NCBI GenBank assembly: GCA_003725585.1
Contig: RJMB01000006.1
Span: 62,001 to 126,000 of the forward strand
Direction: 5' to 3'
DNA length: 64,000 nt
From: Halostreptopolyspora alba
GTDB taxonomy: Bacteria; Actinomycetota; Actinomycetes; Streptosporangiales; Streptosporangiaceae
Positions 17,427-27,385 of this stretch are shown one piece after another. Every line of letters starts with the position of its first letter. The stretch's first letter is position 1. A program made the translations under genes and the position numbers. The notes below the pieces were generated by a model. That model did not search any database. It was not told where the DNA came from and saw only the letters and a list, made by a program, of their open reading frames with translations.

Positions 17427-18605
17427 GTGGACGAACCTCTTGTGGCACGTATGCGACAGTTCGGCGAGACCATCTTCGCGGAGATGAGCCGTCTCGCCGC
17501 CGAGACGGACTCCATCAACCTCGGACAGGGGTTCCCCGACACCGACGGCCCGAGCTCGTTGTTGCGGGACGCCTCCCGCCACATCGAGCGGGGCGTCAAC
17601 CAGTACCCGCCCGGCCCCGGTCGAGCGGAGCTGCGCGGGGCGGTCGCCGCTGACCGGGCGCGGCGCTACGGCCTGGAGTACGACCCCGACACCGAGGTCT
17701 ACGTCACCGTCGGTGCCACCGCGGGGATCGCGGCGAGCGTGCTCGGCCTGGTCGAGCAGGGTGACGAGGTCGTGCTCTTCGAGCCCATGTACGACTCCTA
17801 CGCCGGGGCCATCGCGCTGGCCGGCGGGGTGCGGCGCCCGGTCACCCTGCGGCCCGACCCCGACCAGGGGGGCCGATTCGGCTTCGACGCCGACGAGCTG
17901 CGAGCGGCGGTCGGACCACGGACCAGGATGATCATCGTCAACTCGCCGCACAACCCGACCGGGACGGTCCTGACCCCGGACGAGCTCGACACCATCGCCG
18001 AGGTCTGTCGGGAGCACGACCTCATCGCGCTCACGGATGAGGTCTACGAGCACCTCACGTTCGACGACGCGGAGCACGTGCCGCTGGCCACCCGCCCCGG
18101 CATGCGCGACCGCACGGTCGCCGTGTCGTCCGCCGGTAAGACGTTCTCGGTGACGGCGTGGAAGACCGGGTGGGTCATGGGGCCCGAGCCGTTGGTCCGG
18201 GCGGCGCGCACGGTCAACCAGTTCCTCACGTTCACCGCCAACGGGGCGCTGCAGCTCGCGATCGCCGAGGCCATCCGCGAGGAGACCGACTGGGTGGCCG
18301 CGCAGCGCGCCGCACTGTGGCGCAAGCGCGACCGGCTCGCCGCCGGGCTGCGCGAGGCCGGTTTCGGGGTCATGCGTCCACAGGGTACGTACTTCGCGAT
18401 GACCGACATCCGGCCGCTGGGGTACAGCGATGGCATCGAGTTCGCGCGGGCCCTCCCGCGCGAGGCCGGGGTGGCCGCCGTGCCGGCGCAGGTGCTCTAC
18501 GACAACGTTGACGAGGGGAGGCACCTGGTCCGCTTCGCGTTCTGCAAGCGCGACGAGGTCCTCGACGACGCCGTCGTCCGGCTCACGCGCTACACCGCCG
18601 GCTGA
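17427..18605 (+). CDS. PLP-dependent class I aminotransferase
   Basis: 392-residue fold-type I aminotransferase of the kynurenine/glutamine transaminase-like branch, which actinobacterial annotation often names DapC or a generic aminotransferase. Features: N-L-G-Q-G-F-P-D near the start, N-S-P-H-N-P-T-G near residue 172, the PLP lysine K238 in S-S-A-G-K-T-F-S, and the C-terminal R-F-A-F-C. The amino donor and acceptor cannot be assigned. It appears leaderless. Confidence 0.9.
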   Translation: MDEPLVARMRQFGETIFAEMSRLAAETDSINLGQGFPDTDGPSSLLRDASRHIERGVNQYPPGPGRAELRGAVAADRARRYGLEYDPDTEVYVTVGATAGIAASVLGLVEQGDEVVLFEPMYDSYAGAIALAGGVRRPVTLRPDPDQGGRFGFDADELRAAVGPRTRMIIVNSPHNPTGTVLTPDELDTIAEVCREHDLIALTDEVYEHLTFDDAEHVPLATRPGMRDRTVAVSSAGKTFSVTAWKTGWVMGPEPLVRAARTVNQFLTFTANGALQLAIAEAIREETDWVAAQRAALWRKRDRLAAGLREAGFGVMRPQGTYFAMTDIRPLGYSDGIEFARALPREAGVAAVPAQVLYDNVDEGRHLVRFAFCKRDEVLDDAVVRLTRYTAG

Positions 18606-19337
<732 letters not shown>

Positions 19338-19430
19338 GGTGGCCGGAACCGGTCGCGTGCCCGCGGCGGTTGTCAGCGCGGGGCGTGTCCACAAGCCCGG
19401 GATCTGGGCGCGAGAACCGTCTCGAGCGCA

Positions 19431-19436
19431 TAGGCT
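19431..19436 (+). promoter_or_regulatory. -10 hexamer TAGGCT before M16 protease operon
   Basis: TAGGCT ends 9 bases before the ATG at 19446, giving an mRNA with almost no leader. Confidence 0.45.
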
Positions 19437-19445
19437 CGGACGCGC

Positions 19446-20813
19446 ATGGGGACATCCTTCGAGAGTGGTGGACAAGGGGTGCAGTCAGTGGTGACGAACG
19501 GAGCGATCGGACTGATCAGCCAGTACACGCTCGACAACGGGCTTCGTCTGGTGACCGCGCCGGCCGCCACGGGACAGGTCGCGGCGGTCAATCTCTGGTA
19601 CGGCGTCGGCTCCCGGCACGAGGTCCCCGGCCGCACAGGGTTCGCCCACCTTTTCGAGCACCTGATGTTCCAGGGCAGCGGCGGGGTCGCCAAGGGCGAG
19701 CACTTCGACGCGATCGAGCGCCTGGGGGGCGAGATCAACGCCTCCACCTCGACCGACCGCACCAACTACTTCGAGACCGTGCCCGAGCACGCGCTCGACC
19801 TCGCGTTGTGGCTCGAGGCCGACCGGCTGGCGACGTTGCGCGAGGGGATGACCCAGGAGGTCCTCGACAACCAGCGCGACGTCGTCAAGAACGAGCGCCG
19901 GCAGCGCTACGACAACGTTCCCTACGGCACGGCGTTCGAGCGGATCCTGCGTCTGGGCTACCCCGAGGGGCATCCGTACCACCACCCCACGATCGGGTCC
20001 ATGCAGGACCTCGACGACGCCGACCTCGACTACGTCCTGTCCTTCCACAAGAAGCACTACGGACCCGACAACCTGGTGCTGACCGTGGTGAGCAACCTCG
20101 ACCCCGACGACGTCCACGAGCGGGTCAAAAGGTACTTCGGCGCCATCCCGGCCCGCGAGACCGTGGCCGAGGCCCCCAACGCCGCCCTCGAGGGACTCAT
20201 CGGGGGGCCTGTGCGCGACACCGTGGTCGAGCAGGTACCCGCGCCCGCGGTGTTCATGGGCTACCGTGTTCCCGCCTACGGTGAACGCGAGTTCGACGTC
20301 ATGCACCTCGTCTCCGCCATCCTCGGCTACGGCCAGGGCAGCCGGCTCTACCAGCGGCTGGTGGTCGAGCGGGGAATGGCCAACGACGACGGCGGCTCCG
20401 CGGCCGACGTCCTGCCGTTCCGTTACACGCCGAGCCTGATGCTGGTGACCATGATCGCCCGCGAGGGAGTCTCCGGTGACGAGCTGGAGACCGCCATCCG
20501 TGAGGAGATCGCCGGTCTCGCCGACGGTGTCACCGAGGACGAGCTCGACCGCGCACGGGCGATCCTGGAGCGCGACCACCTGCAGACGCTCTCCAACCCG
20601 AGTGGTCTGGCCGATACCATCGGCAGCTGCACGCAGCTGTTCGACGATCCCGAGCTCGCCAGCACCTGGCCGCAGCGCTGGGCGGCCATCAGTACGGACG
20701 ACATCGTGGCCTGCGCGAAGCGGCTCCTCGCCGAGGAGAACCTGCTGGTCGTCCGGTTCGACCCGCAGGAGACCGGCGAGGGGACGGTGGAGCCCGAACC
20801 CGCGGACGCCTGA
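19446..20813 (+). CDS. M16-family zinc metallopeptidase, catalytic subunit
   Basis: 455-residue pitrilysin-family peptidase of the mitochondrial-processing-peptidase beta-like type. The inverted zinc motif H-L-F-E-H is at residues 68-72, with the downstream glutamate ligand in the K-N-E-R-R-Q segment near residue 147. Two tandem M16 domains are evident from length. It is followed after 49 bases by a second M16 protein without the motif, the usual active/inactive heterodimer. No signal peptide is visible. Confidence 0.93.
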   Translation: MGTSFESGGQGVQSVVTNGAIGLISQYTLDNGLRLVTAPAATGQVAAVNLWYGVGSRHEVPGRTGFAHLFEHLMFQGSGGVAKGEHFDAIERLGGEINASTSTDRTNYFETVPEHALDLALWLEADRLATLREGMTQEVLDNQRDVVKNERRQRYDNVPYGTAFERILRLGYPEGHPYHHPTIGSMQDLDDADLDYVLSFHKKHYGPDNLVLTVVSNLDPDDVHERVKRYFGAIPARETVAEAPNAALEGLIGGPVRDTVVEQVPAPAVFMGYRVPAYGEREFDVMHLVSAILGYGQGSRLYQRLVVERGMANDDGGSAADVLPFRYTPSLMLVTMIAREGVSGDELETAIREEIAGLADGVTEDELDRARAILERDHLQTLSNPSGLADTIGSCTQLFDDPELASTWPQRWAAISTDDIVACAKRLLAEENLLVVRFDPQETGEGTVEPEPADA

Positions 20814-20862
20814 CCCGAACCCCGTTGAGCCGTCCCGTGCACACGCCGAGGAAAGAGTCGAG

Positions 20863-22218
20863 TTGAGCATTCTGCAGTCCCGTCCCGAGCTTGGTCCGCC
20901 CCAGCCCTACACCTTCCCCAAGCCCCGACACCTGAGTGTCGGCGGCGGGAACGTGATCGCCATTGACGTGCCCGGGCAGCAGTACGCCGCGGTCAGGCTC
21001 GTGCAGCCCACCGCGGGTGCCGCCAACGAGCCCCTCGACCGTATGGGCGTCGCCAGCCTCACCGGTGAGGTGCTGGAGGACGGTGTGCACGGCAACAGCT
21101 CCCTGGCCCCGGCCCTGGAGCAGCACGGCGCCGAGTGGGTCTGCCGGGTCACCTGGGACAGTTTCATCACCGGTGTCGACGCCCCGGTCACCCGGATCAG
21201 CGACGCCGTGGCGCTGTTCGCCGAGGCGGTTCGCGCGCCCGCGCTGCGCCCGGAGGACATCGTGCGCCGCCGTGAGCAGCTCGTCGAGCGGTTCTGGCTG
21301 GACGCCTCGGTGGCCTCCACGCTGGCCATGCGCGCCGTCGGGGGACAGCTGTTCACCGGTCGCTACGGCACCCCGCTCAACGGAGGGCCGGTCCAGCTGC
21401 GCGAGGTCACTCCCGAGGACGTCGCCGAGTTCCACGCCCGCTCCATGGCCGACGTAGCCGGCACCCTGGTGGTGGTTGGCGACCTCAGCGACGTCGACCT
21501 CGAGGCGCTCGGCACGGCCGTCTTCGGTGACGCCGCGCCCGCTCCGGCAGCCCAGGTCACGCCGCCCGAGCCCGCCGCGGGGGAGCTGCCCCGTACCGTG
21601 GTGCTCGACCGGCCGGGGTCGGTGCAGTCCGCGCTGATCTTGGCGCACCGCGCGCCGTCGCGTCCCGAGATCGACCTGCCCAAGGCCGACGGAATGAGCG
21701 ACGTTCTCGGCGGGATGTTCACGTCGCGGCTGAACATGGAGCTGCGCGAGCGGCTCGGCTACACCTACGGGGTGGGGTGCCGGTTCGACCTCCGCCGCGA
21801 CAGCGGGGTGTTCCTCATCAGCACGCAGGTCGAGGCGGCGACCACCGCCCACTCGGTTACCAGGATGTTCGCCGAGATCGATCGGTTGCGGGCCGACGGT
21901 CCCACCGAGGGGGAGCTGGAGGCCGTGCGCGAGTCCAACACGGTTGGGCTTCCCGTTACCTACTCCACGGCGCGCAGCCTCGCCAGCGCGCTGGTGGAGA
22001 CCGTGGTGCACGACCTCCCCGAGGACCATGTCGACCGGCTACGTGCCGGGTTCGAGAGGCTCACGGCCGACGATCTCACGCAGGCGGCACGAAACCTCCT
22101 GCGTCCGAGCGAATCCGTCGTTATCGTGGCGGGCGACGCCGCGCGGGTCGAGGAGCCGCTGCGCGAGACCGGGGTCGGCCCGGTCACCGTGCGCGATCCG
22201 GATTCCCTCTGGAGCTGA
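20863..22218 (+). CDS. M16-family protein, non-catalytic subunit
   Basis: 451-residue partner of the preceding peptidase. The region aligned with H-x-x-E-H reads S-L-T-G-E-V-L, so zinc binding and catalysis are lost; the C-terminal substrate-grip block R-E-R-L-G-Y-T-Y-G-V is retained. The likely start is the TTG at 20863, positioned after GAGGAAAGAG; no ATG or GTG with a ribosome site is available in frame near the start of similarity. Confidence 0.88.
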   Translation: MSILQSRPELGPPQPYTFPKPRHLSVGGGNVIAIDVPGQQYAAVRLVQPTAGAANEPLDRMGVASLTGEVLEDGVHGNSSLAPALEQHGAEWVCRVTWDSFITGVDAPVTRISDAVALFAEAVRAPALRPEDIVRRREQLVERFWLDASVASTLAMRAVGGQLFTGRYGTPLNGGPVQLREVTPEDVAEFHARSMADVAGTLVVVGDLSDVDLEALGTAVFGDAAPAPAAQVTPPEPAAGELPRTVVLDRPGSVQSALILAHRAPSRPEIDLPKADGMSDVLGGMFTSRLNMELRERLGYTYGVGCRFDLRRDSGVFLISTQVEAATTAHSVTRMFAEIDRLRADGPTEGELEAVRESNTVGLPVTYSTARSLASALVETVVHDLPEDHVDRLRAGFERLTADDLTQAARNLLRPSESVVIVAGDAARVEEPLRETGVGPVTVRDPDSLWS

Positions 22219-22462
22219 GTTCCGGGGTGCCGCGGTACGTGTCGGTCGTGGGAACCGTGTCAGGGAGAGGATCGTCACTGCATAAGGTGGTTTTCGTTGG
22301 AAATAACGAAACCGGGCCTTTGCGGTCCTGATGTGGTAGCCGCTGGTGTGAACGCCGGGGCCGCCTGATATAACGAGTGATCTGACCGGCAACGACGCGA
22401 CCCGAACGTGAACATCCCCGCAGGAGGCCACAGTGGCCCGTGATCTGACTCGCTGACAAGCC

Positions 22463-23803
22463 GTGTCCTCCATCGAGAAGCCCCACGCAGAGCGGCGCGA
22501 ATCGCCGCTGGACGCCGCGCGTCAAGGCACGCTCGAATCAGGTCAACGCCTGCTCAAAGGGCGTTACCAGCTCCTTGACGAGATCGCCCGCGGCGGTGTC
22601 GGTACCGTCTGGCGGGCGAGTGACCTCGTTCTCGACCGCGAGGTCGCGGTCAAGGAGCTGCGGCTGCCCACGGACCTGAGCGAGACCGAGCGTGAGTCGT
22701 TGCTGCGACGCACCACCCGCGAGGCGCGGGTGGCGGCACGGTTGACCCATCCCGGTCTGGTGACCGTGCTCGATGTGGTCGACGAGGACTCCCGCCCGTG
22801 GATCGTCATGGAGCTCGTCGTGTCGAGCACCCTCGACGAGATCATCCAGTTGGCGGGGCCGCTGCCGTACCAGCGCGTGGCCGAGATCGGGCTGCAGCTG
22901 ATCGACGCGCTGAAGATCGCCCACGACGAGGGCATCGTGCATCGGGACGTCAAGCCCGACAACGTCATGATCAGTGAGGACGGCCGGGTGGTGCTGACCG
23001 ACTTCGGGCTGGCGGCGTGGACGGGCGAGTCCGCGTTGACGAGTTCCGGGCGGATCATCGGCTCGCCCTCCTACATCCCGCCCGAGCGCGCCAAGGCCGG
23101 CCCGGTCGGGTCCGAGTCGGACCTGTGGTCGCTGGGCGCCACGCTGTACGCGGCGGTCGAGGGGCACCCGCCGTACAACCGCAAGGGCTACATTCGGATC
23201 CTGCGGGGTGAGGAGCTCGACGAGCCGCCGACGGCGGAGAACGCGGGCCCACTCGCGCCGGTGCTCGCGGGGCTGCTACACGTGCGCCCCGACGACCGGC
23301 TCACCGCGGAGAACGCGACCAAGATGCTGCGGATCGCCGCGCTGGCCCCGTGGGCACCAGAGACCAGCCCCGAGACCGCGGCTAGGAGCGCGGCCGACCC
23401 CGGCGAACGGCCGTCCGTGCCGACACAGCCCGCCGCGGGCGAGGCCGCCTCCCGTGTCGACGTCGAGGCCGGAACGGAGCGCGGCGGCGACGAAGCGGGT
23501 GAGGAGGACGAGGCCGCGGGAGAGCAGGTCTTGGACGACGACTTCCGCCAAGGGGCTCACGTCCTGCGTCATTCATTGCAGGAGTCGATGTCGGAGGGGG
23601 TGTCACAGCTGCACGACAAGTTGCAGCGGCACCGCCCGGAGGTGAGCTCGCTACTCACCTCGATCCGGGAGTCCACCGACACGCTCGGGCTGACCGCGTC
23701 GGGTCGGCACCGCAGCAGTAGCCAGCTCCCCATAGTCCTCGGTGTGATCGCGGGCGTCTTGGTGCTGCTGGCGATCGTGACCTGGGCGCTGCTCTTCCGG
23801 TAG
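22463..23803 (+). CDS. Membrane-anchored serine/threonine protein kinase
   Basis: 446-residue Hanks-type kinase. Kinase domain residues ~33-290: glycine loop G-R-Y-Q-L-L-D-E-I-A-R-G-G-V-G-T-V, catalytic lysine in V-A-V-K-E-L, H-R-D-V-K-P-D-N, D-F-G, and S-P-S-Y-I-P-P-E-R. A Pro/Ala/Glu-rich juxtamembrane region follows, then one transmembrane helix at about 422-445 ending in L-F-R. There is no external sensor domain, so signals must come from inside the cell or by partner proteins. The GTG at 22463 is the best start. No phosphatase or FHA gene adjoins it. Confidence 0.92.
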   Translation: MSSIEKPHAERRESPLDAARQGTLESGQRLLKGRYQLLDEIARGGVGTVWRASDLVLDREVAVKELRLPTDLSETERESLLRRTTREARVAARLTHPGLVTVLDVVDEDSRPWIVMELVVSSTLDEIIQLAGPLPYQRVAEIGLQLIDALKIAHDEGIVHRDVKPDNVMISEDGRVVLTDFGLAAWTGESALTSSGRIIGSPSYIPPERAKAGPVGSESDLWSLGATLYAAVEGHPPYNRKGYIRILRGEELDEPPTAENAGPLAPVLAGLLHVRPDDRLTAENATKMLRIAALAPWAPETSPETAARSAADPGERPSVPTQPAAGEAASRVDVEAGTERGGDEAGEEDEAAGEQVLDDDFRQGAHVLRHSLQESMSEGVSQLHDKLQRHRPEVSSLLTSIRESTDTLGLTASGRHRSSSQLPIVLGVIAGVLVLLAIVTWALLFR

Positions 23804-23962
23804 GTCTGGCCCGGCGCGCGCGTCGTGCCCGCTGCCGATCCCACGATCCGGCGCAGCGGGTCGTCGAATCTGAGTCAGTGTGGCATCTTGGCGGACGCGC
23901 CTGAAGAGCCTCCCGAGGACGCGCGACCGGGCGGCCTGGAGCCGCGACCCTTCTTACCCACG

Positions 23963-24224
23963 CTCTTTCTGAGAGCCGCCCTCGTCGGGACCGGACCGGG
24001 CGGGTACGTCGCCGCCATTCGCGCGGCGCAACTGGGCGGGTCGGTGGCCGTCAGGAATGCCAGGTACCGGGAGGGGCTGCCGCAACAGCGGGTGTGTCCC
24101 GGGGCGGGTGCTGCTGGGCCACGCCGAACCCGCGCGCCCGGTGACGCGCGGCGCCACGAAGTTCGGGGGCGGCCTCGACGGTGACGTGCACGCTGCCCAC
24201 GGCACAGCCCGCACGCCAACGTGA
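23963..24224 (+). pseudogene. Dihydrolipoamide dehydrogenase (lpd) remnant
   Basis: The + strand keeps the N-terminal FAD-binding part of Lpd in two frames. Frame one gives G-T-G-P-G-G-Y-V-A-A-I-R-A-A-Q-L-G from 23987, almost the family consensus, and ends near 24075. The next frame continues G-R-G-C-R-N-S-G-C-V-P-x-x-V-L-L-G-H-A-E, aligned with the redox-disulfide block C-L-N-V-G-C-I-P and the A-E-L-A-H helix, then D-G-D-V-H before a stop at 24222. A third frame (R-Q-R-E-V-A after 24207) may continue the decay. The rest of the ~460-residue enzyme is missing. Start and end are approximate. Confidence 0.75.
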
Positions 24225-24414
24225 AGTCGCTCCCGCCACCCACCGTCGTGGGTTCCGCCCGCGGGAACACCTCGACCGACTCCGCGGGCGCGGATGTCCC
24301 CACGGCGCGGGACGGGCGGAGCGCGCCGACGTGGCGGGATCGTCCCTCCACGGCGAGTGGGGAAGCGGTCTCCGCCACGTCGGCCCCCGAACCTCCCCCG
24401 AGAGGCGGACCGAC

Positions 24415-24990
24415 CTACTCCTCGTCCTCCGCGCTCTCGGCGTACATCGCGCGGAACGTGACGGGCCCGATGATCCCGTCGTCGTCGATGCCCTTCCGCT
24501 TCTGGAAGTCCCGGACCGCCTGCTCCATCTCGGGACCGAACCTGTTCGTCGTGGTGTCGGTGCTGTCGTGGCCCAGGTAGGTCAGCGTGTGCCGCAGCCC
24601 CGCGACCAGCATGGAGTCGTCGCCTCGCCGTACGAGCCCCACGTCGTCGGAGAGCTGGTCCCACGTGTCGCTGTCGAGGTTGCCGGTGGTGGGCACGAGT
24701 TCGTTGTTGAGCTGGTACTGGTGAACGGCGAAGGTCACGTTCGGGGTGAACTCCAACTTCGGCTCCTCACCGAGGTACACCCCGAACTCCTGGAGGAAGT
24801 AGCCGACGGCCACCACCCGGTAGTCACTGTCGCCCTCGGTGAGCTCCACCCACGGGTCCTCCTGGATGGCCGCGAGGACGTGCGGGGGAGTGTCCGGTCC
24901 GTCCGCGAGGGCGGGCGGTGCCGCGCCCAGCGCGAGTGCGAGGCTGGCGACGCCGGCGGTCGCGATGGCGAATCCACGTTTCGAGAACAC
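24415..24990 (-). CDS. Secreted peptidoglycan-binding-like protein, paralogue 1
   Basis: 191 residues: a signal peptide (F-S-K-R-G-F-A-I-A-T-A-G-V-A-S-L-A-L-A-L, cleavage near A-L-A-D), then two peptidoglycan_binding_1-like repeats, the second ending D-G-I-I-G-P-V-T-F-R-A-M-Y. The acidic C-terminus is E-S-A-E-D-E-E. The GTG at 24990 is fixed by a GGAGG ribosome site and the signal peptide. It is a clear paralogue of the gene at 33659-34228 (shared A-L-A-D-G-P-x-T-P, L-T-E-G-D-S, D-D-x-G-L-V-R and D-G-I-V/I-G-P). No catalytic domain is present, so it may target or shield cell wall. Confidence 0.85.
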   Translation of the reverse strand: MFSKRGFAIATAGVASLALALGAAPPALADGPDTPPHVLAAIQEDPWVELTEGDSDYRVVAVGYFLQEFGVYLGEEPKLEFTPNVTFAVHQYQLNNELVPTTGNLDSDTWDQLSDDVGLVRRGDDSMLVAGLRHTLTYLGHDSTDTTTNRFGPEMEQAVRDFQKRKGIDDDGIIGPVTFRAMYAESAEDEE

Positions 24991-25282
24991 GAGAGACCTC
25001 CGTTTCGGGTGCACGCGGTAAAGCGGTGACGAGGAGAGGACGTGCGCGGCCATTCGGAGGATCGCGTCGTTCACCGCGAATTCGCGCGCCTTTCCCGCCG
25101 GGTTCCCTCCGGTGGGACGGCGGCGCGTACATGCCGTCCACAAGCATGTCGACTTCTGCTCGGACCACTCACTCCCGGTGCGCGACTACGTGGAGTGGAC
25201 TTCTCGCCGGAGACCACCTCAACCATGCGCGCGAGCACCTGTTGGTTGGGGGTGTGGTATTGGCGCCGGCTGCCCGGATCGG

Positions 25283-26704
25283 TCACGAGGCGTTCCTCTC
25301 CCGTGGGGAAGAGCGCGCGGCCAGTGTGGGGACGCTGACCGCCCCGGCCAGGGTGAGTGCGCCGGTGAGCACGGCTACGTGGTTCCAGCCGGCCAACTGG
25401 GTGGCGGTGTCGGCCTTGGGGGAGGCGGCCAGCACGCTGACGACGGTGACTCCGATGGAGGCGGCGAGGTAGCGGGCCGTGTTGGTGATCCCGGTGCCCA
25501 GGGCGGTGCGCTCCGGCGGGACGGTCGCGACCGCCTGTCGGGCGAGGCCGGCGTTGAGTACTCCGGTGGCCAGCCCGGCGACCAGCAGACCCGGAACCAG
25601 ACGTCCCACCGTTGCGGTCTCTTCGAGACCGGTGAGAAGAAGTAGCCCGATCCCGGTAACCGCCAGCCCGACAGCCAGTTGTGCCGTCCCGGTCACCCGT
25701 GCGGCCAGGCCGCGGACGAGTACGGCGGACACGGCACTGGACCCCGACCACAGGGTGAGGACCGCCCCGGCCTGTAAGCTTGTCAGCCCCATCGCGGTGG
25801 CGAGGAAGGTGCAGGCGAACGACATCAGGGCGATCACTCCGGCACCGGTGGCGACAGCCGCCGCGTTGGCGGCCACGAAGTCCCCACGGCGGAACAGTGG
25901 GGGGTCCACCATCGGGAACCGGCCGCGCAGTTGGCTGACGACGAACCCCGCCAGCGTGCACACGGCGAGAGCGGTCCCAACCAACGCCGCTGTGAGGTGG
26001 GACTGGCGAGCTTCGACCAGGGCGACCAGTAACGCTACGAGTCCCGCGGTCAGCAGTACGGCGCCCACAAGGTCCGGTCGTCGGTAGCGGTCGGCCGCGG
26101 TTTCGGGGAAGAGACCCCGAGCCGCCACGGCGATCCCGGCTCCCGCCGCGGCGAGCAGCCAGTACGGCGTCGACCAAGCTCCGGCCAGGTCGAAGATCCC
26201 GGTAAGAAGCGGGCCGCCCGCGATGCCCAGGCCCATGGCGGTCCCCCACCAGGCGGCCGACCGCGACCGTTGCGCGGGAGCTTTGGTCACCGTGGCGACC
26301 AGCCCCAGCCCGGTTGCGATCATGCCCGCCGCCCCCACTCCCTCGATCAGCCGGCCCGCGACGAACACCACCGGAACTGTCGCCACGGCACAGATCACCG
26401 AACCGGCGGTGAACACCCCCGCGCCCGCGACGAAGACACGCCGGCGTCCGTTGCGGTCGGCGAAGGAGCCAGCGGTCAACAGGCTGACCGCCAGGCCCAC
26501 GCTCATAGAGCTCAGGATCCATGTCTGCGCTCCGGGCGAGGCACCCAGGGCCCGGCCCAGCGCTGGTGCGTTTCCCAGAGGGCCCGAGTAGGCCAGCATG
26601 GCGACGAACGTGCTGAGGGAGGTCACCACCAGGGCCGCCCCGAACGACGCGCGGGGCGTTGTCGCAGCGAGAGCGACATGAGCGTCACTATTTAGTCTGT
26701 TCAC
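25283..26704 (-). CDS. MFS drug-efflux-type transporter, 14 helices
   Basis: 473-residue membrane transporter of the DHA2/EmrB-QacA type: about 14 hydrophobic segments, with the loop G-S-F-A-D-R-N-G-R-R-R-V-F between helices 2 and 3 (motif A) and G-L-G-I-A-G-G-P near helix 5 (motif C, typical of proton antiporters). The GTG at 26704 is the only in-frame start and lies inside operator 1. It diverges from an HxlR-type regulator with palindromic operators between, so substrate-induced derepression of efflux is the likely logic. Confidence 0.9.
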   Translation of the reverse strand: MNRLNSDAHVALAATTPRASFGAALVVTSLSTFVAMLAYSGPLGNAPALGRALGASPGAQTWILSSMSVGLAVSLLTAGSFADRNGRRRVFVAGAGVFTAGSVICAVATVPVVFVAGRLIEGVGAAGMIATGLGLVATVTKAPAQRSRSAAWWGTAMGLGIAGGPLLTGIFDLAGAWSTPYWLLAAAGAGIAVAARGLFPETAADRYRRPDLVGAVLLTAGLVALLVALVEARQSHLTAALVGTALAVCTLAGFVVSQLRGRFPMVDPPLFRRGDFVAANAAAVATGAGVIALMSFACTFLATAMGLTSLQAGAVLTLWSGSSAVSAVLVRGLAARVTGTAQLAVGLAVTGIGLLLLTGLEETATVGRLVPGLLVAGLATGVLNAGLARQAVATVPPERTALGTGITNTARYLAASIGVTVVSVLAASPKADTATQLAGWNHVAVLTGALTLAGAVSVPTLAARSSPRERNAS

Positions 26705-26711
26705 CAGACTA
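26693..26711. promoter_or_regulatory. Operator 1 in the MFS/HxlR intergenic region
   Basis: TAGTCTG and CAGACTA flank the 5-base spacer TTCAC. Read on the minus strand it is the same design as operator 2, and it overlaps the start codon of the transporter. Confidence 0.65.
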
Positions 26712-26722
26712 GAGTGTCACAT

Positions 26723-26747
26723 ATTTGGTCTGGTGAACAGACCAAAT
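26723..26747. promoter_or_regulatory. Operator 2 in the MFS/HxlR intergenic region
   Basis: Perfect 10-bp arms ATTTGGTCTG and CAGACCAAAT around the spacer GTGAA. The core GTCTGGTGAACAGAC is shared with operator 1 in opposite orientation. It lies just upstream of the regulator's -10 hexamer, so it can repress both directions. Confidence 0.7.
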
Positions 26748-26753
26748 TGTGGG

Positions 26754-26759
26754 TAGACT
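26754..26759 (+). promoter_or_regulatory. -10 hexamer TAGACT, leaderless start
   Basis: TAGACT ends 7 bases before the ATG at 26767, immediately after operator 2. Confidence 0.5.
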
Positions 26760-26766
26760 GGTGCCC

Positions 26767-27315
26767 ATGGCGCTGGGAACCGAATACGACCGACAGGGGT
26801 GCTACCTCGCCCGCGCCCTGGAAGTGGTCGGGGAACGGTGGACCCTGCTGATCGTGCGCGACTGCTTCTACGGAGTGCGCCGCTTCTCCGACCTGCGCGC
26901 GCACCTCGACATATCCCGGGCCGTACTCAGCGCCCGGCTCGACACACTCCTCGACGCCGGAGTGCTCACTCGAGACGACAGCGGTGGTCACCCGGAGTAC
27001 CTTCTCACCGAGGCCGGCCGGGCACTCTGGCCCGTCATCTACACCCTGTCGAAGTGGGGAGAGCACCACACCAGTGGATCCCACCCCACACGCATCTTCA
27101 GCCACGCCGCATGCGGCACGGATCTCGACGACCACGGCGACTGCCCCACGTGCGGCCACGCTCCCGACCCCGGTGAACTGATCGTCCGCCCCGGCCCCGG
27201 ACACAACCCGATGCGTCGGAGCGACCGTGTGGCCCGTGCCCTTGAGCAGCCCCACCACCTGCTCACCCCCCTCGACACCCGGGAGTCAGCACCGGAGAGA
27301 GCATCACGCTCATGA
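26767..27315 (+). CDS. HxlR-family transcriptional regulator
   Basis: 182 residues. A winged helix occupies residues ~5-100, with the conserved cysteine in G-C-Y-L-A-R-A-L-E-V-V-G-E-R-W-T-L-L-I and the recognition part F-S-D-L-R-A-H-L-D-I-S-R-A-V-L-S. The tail holds C-x8-C-x2-C (C-G-T-D-L-D-D-H-G-D-C-P-T-C), which could bind a metal or sense oxidants. The ATG at 26767 is preferred to a GTG at 26749 because of the leaderless -10 box. It faces the efflux gene across the twin operators. Confidence 0.9.
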   Translation: MALGTEYDRQGCYLARALEVVGERWTLLIVRDCFYGVRRFSDLRAHLDISRAVLSARLDTLLDAGVLTRDDSGGHPEYLLTEAGRALWPVIYTLSKWGEHHTSGSHPTRIFSHAACGTDLDDHGDCPTCGHAPDPGELIVRPGPGHNPMRRSDRVARALEQPHHLLTPLDTRESAPERASRS

Positions 27316-27385
27316 GCGCGCTCGTGACCGCGGCCCGAGCGACGGTGTGTGGTGCGCGAGTATTGGCGAAGTCGGGGCGCGCCGC

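Noticed and set aside
19485-22029. Minus-strand frames of 461 and 446 codons
   Set aside because: Shadows of the two M16 genes.
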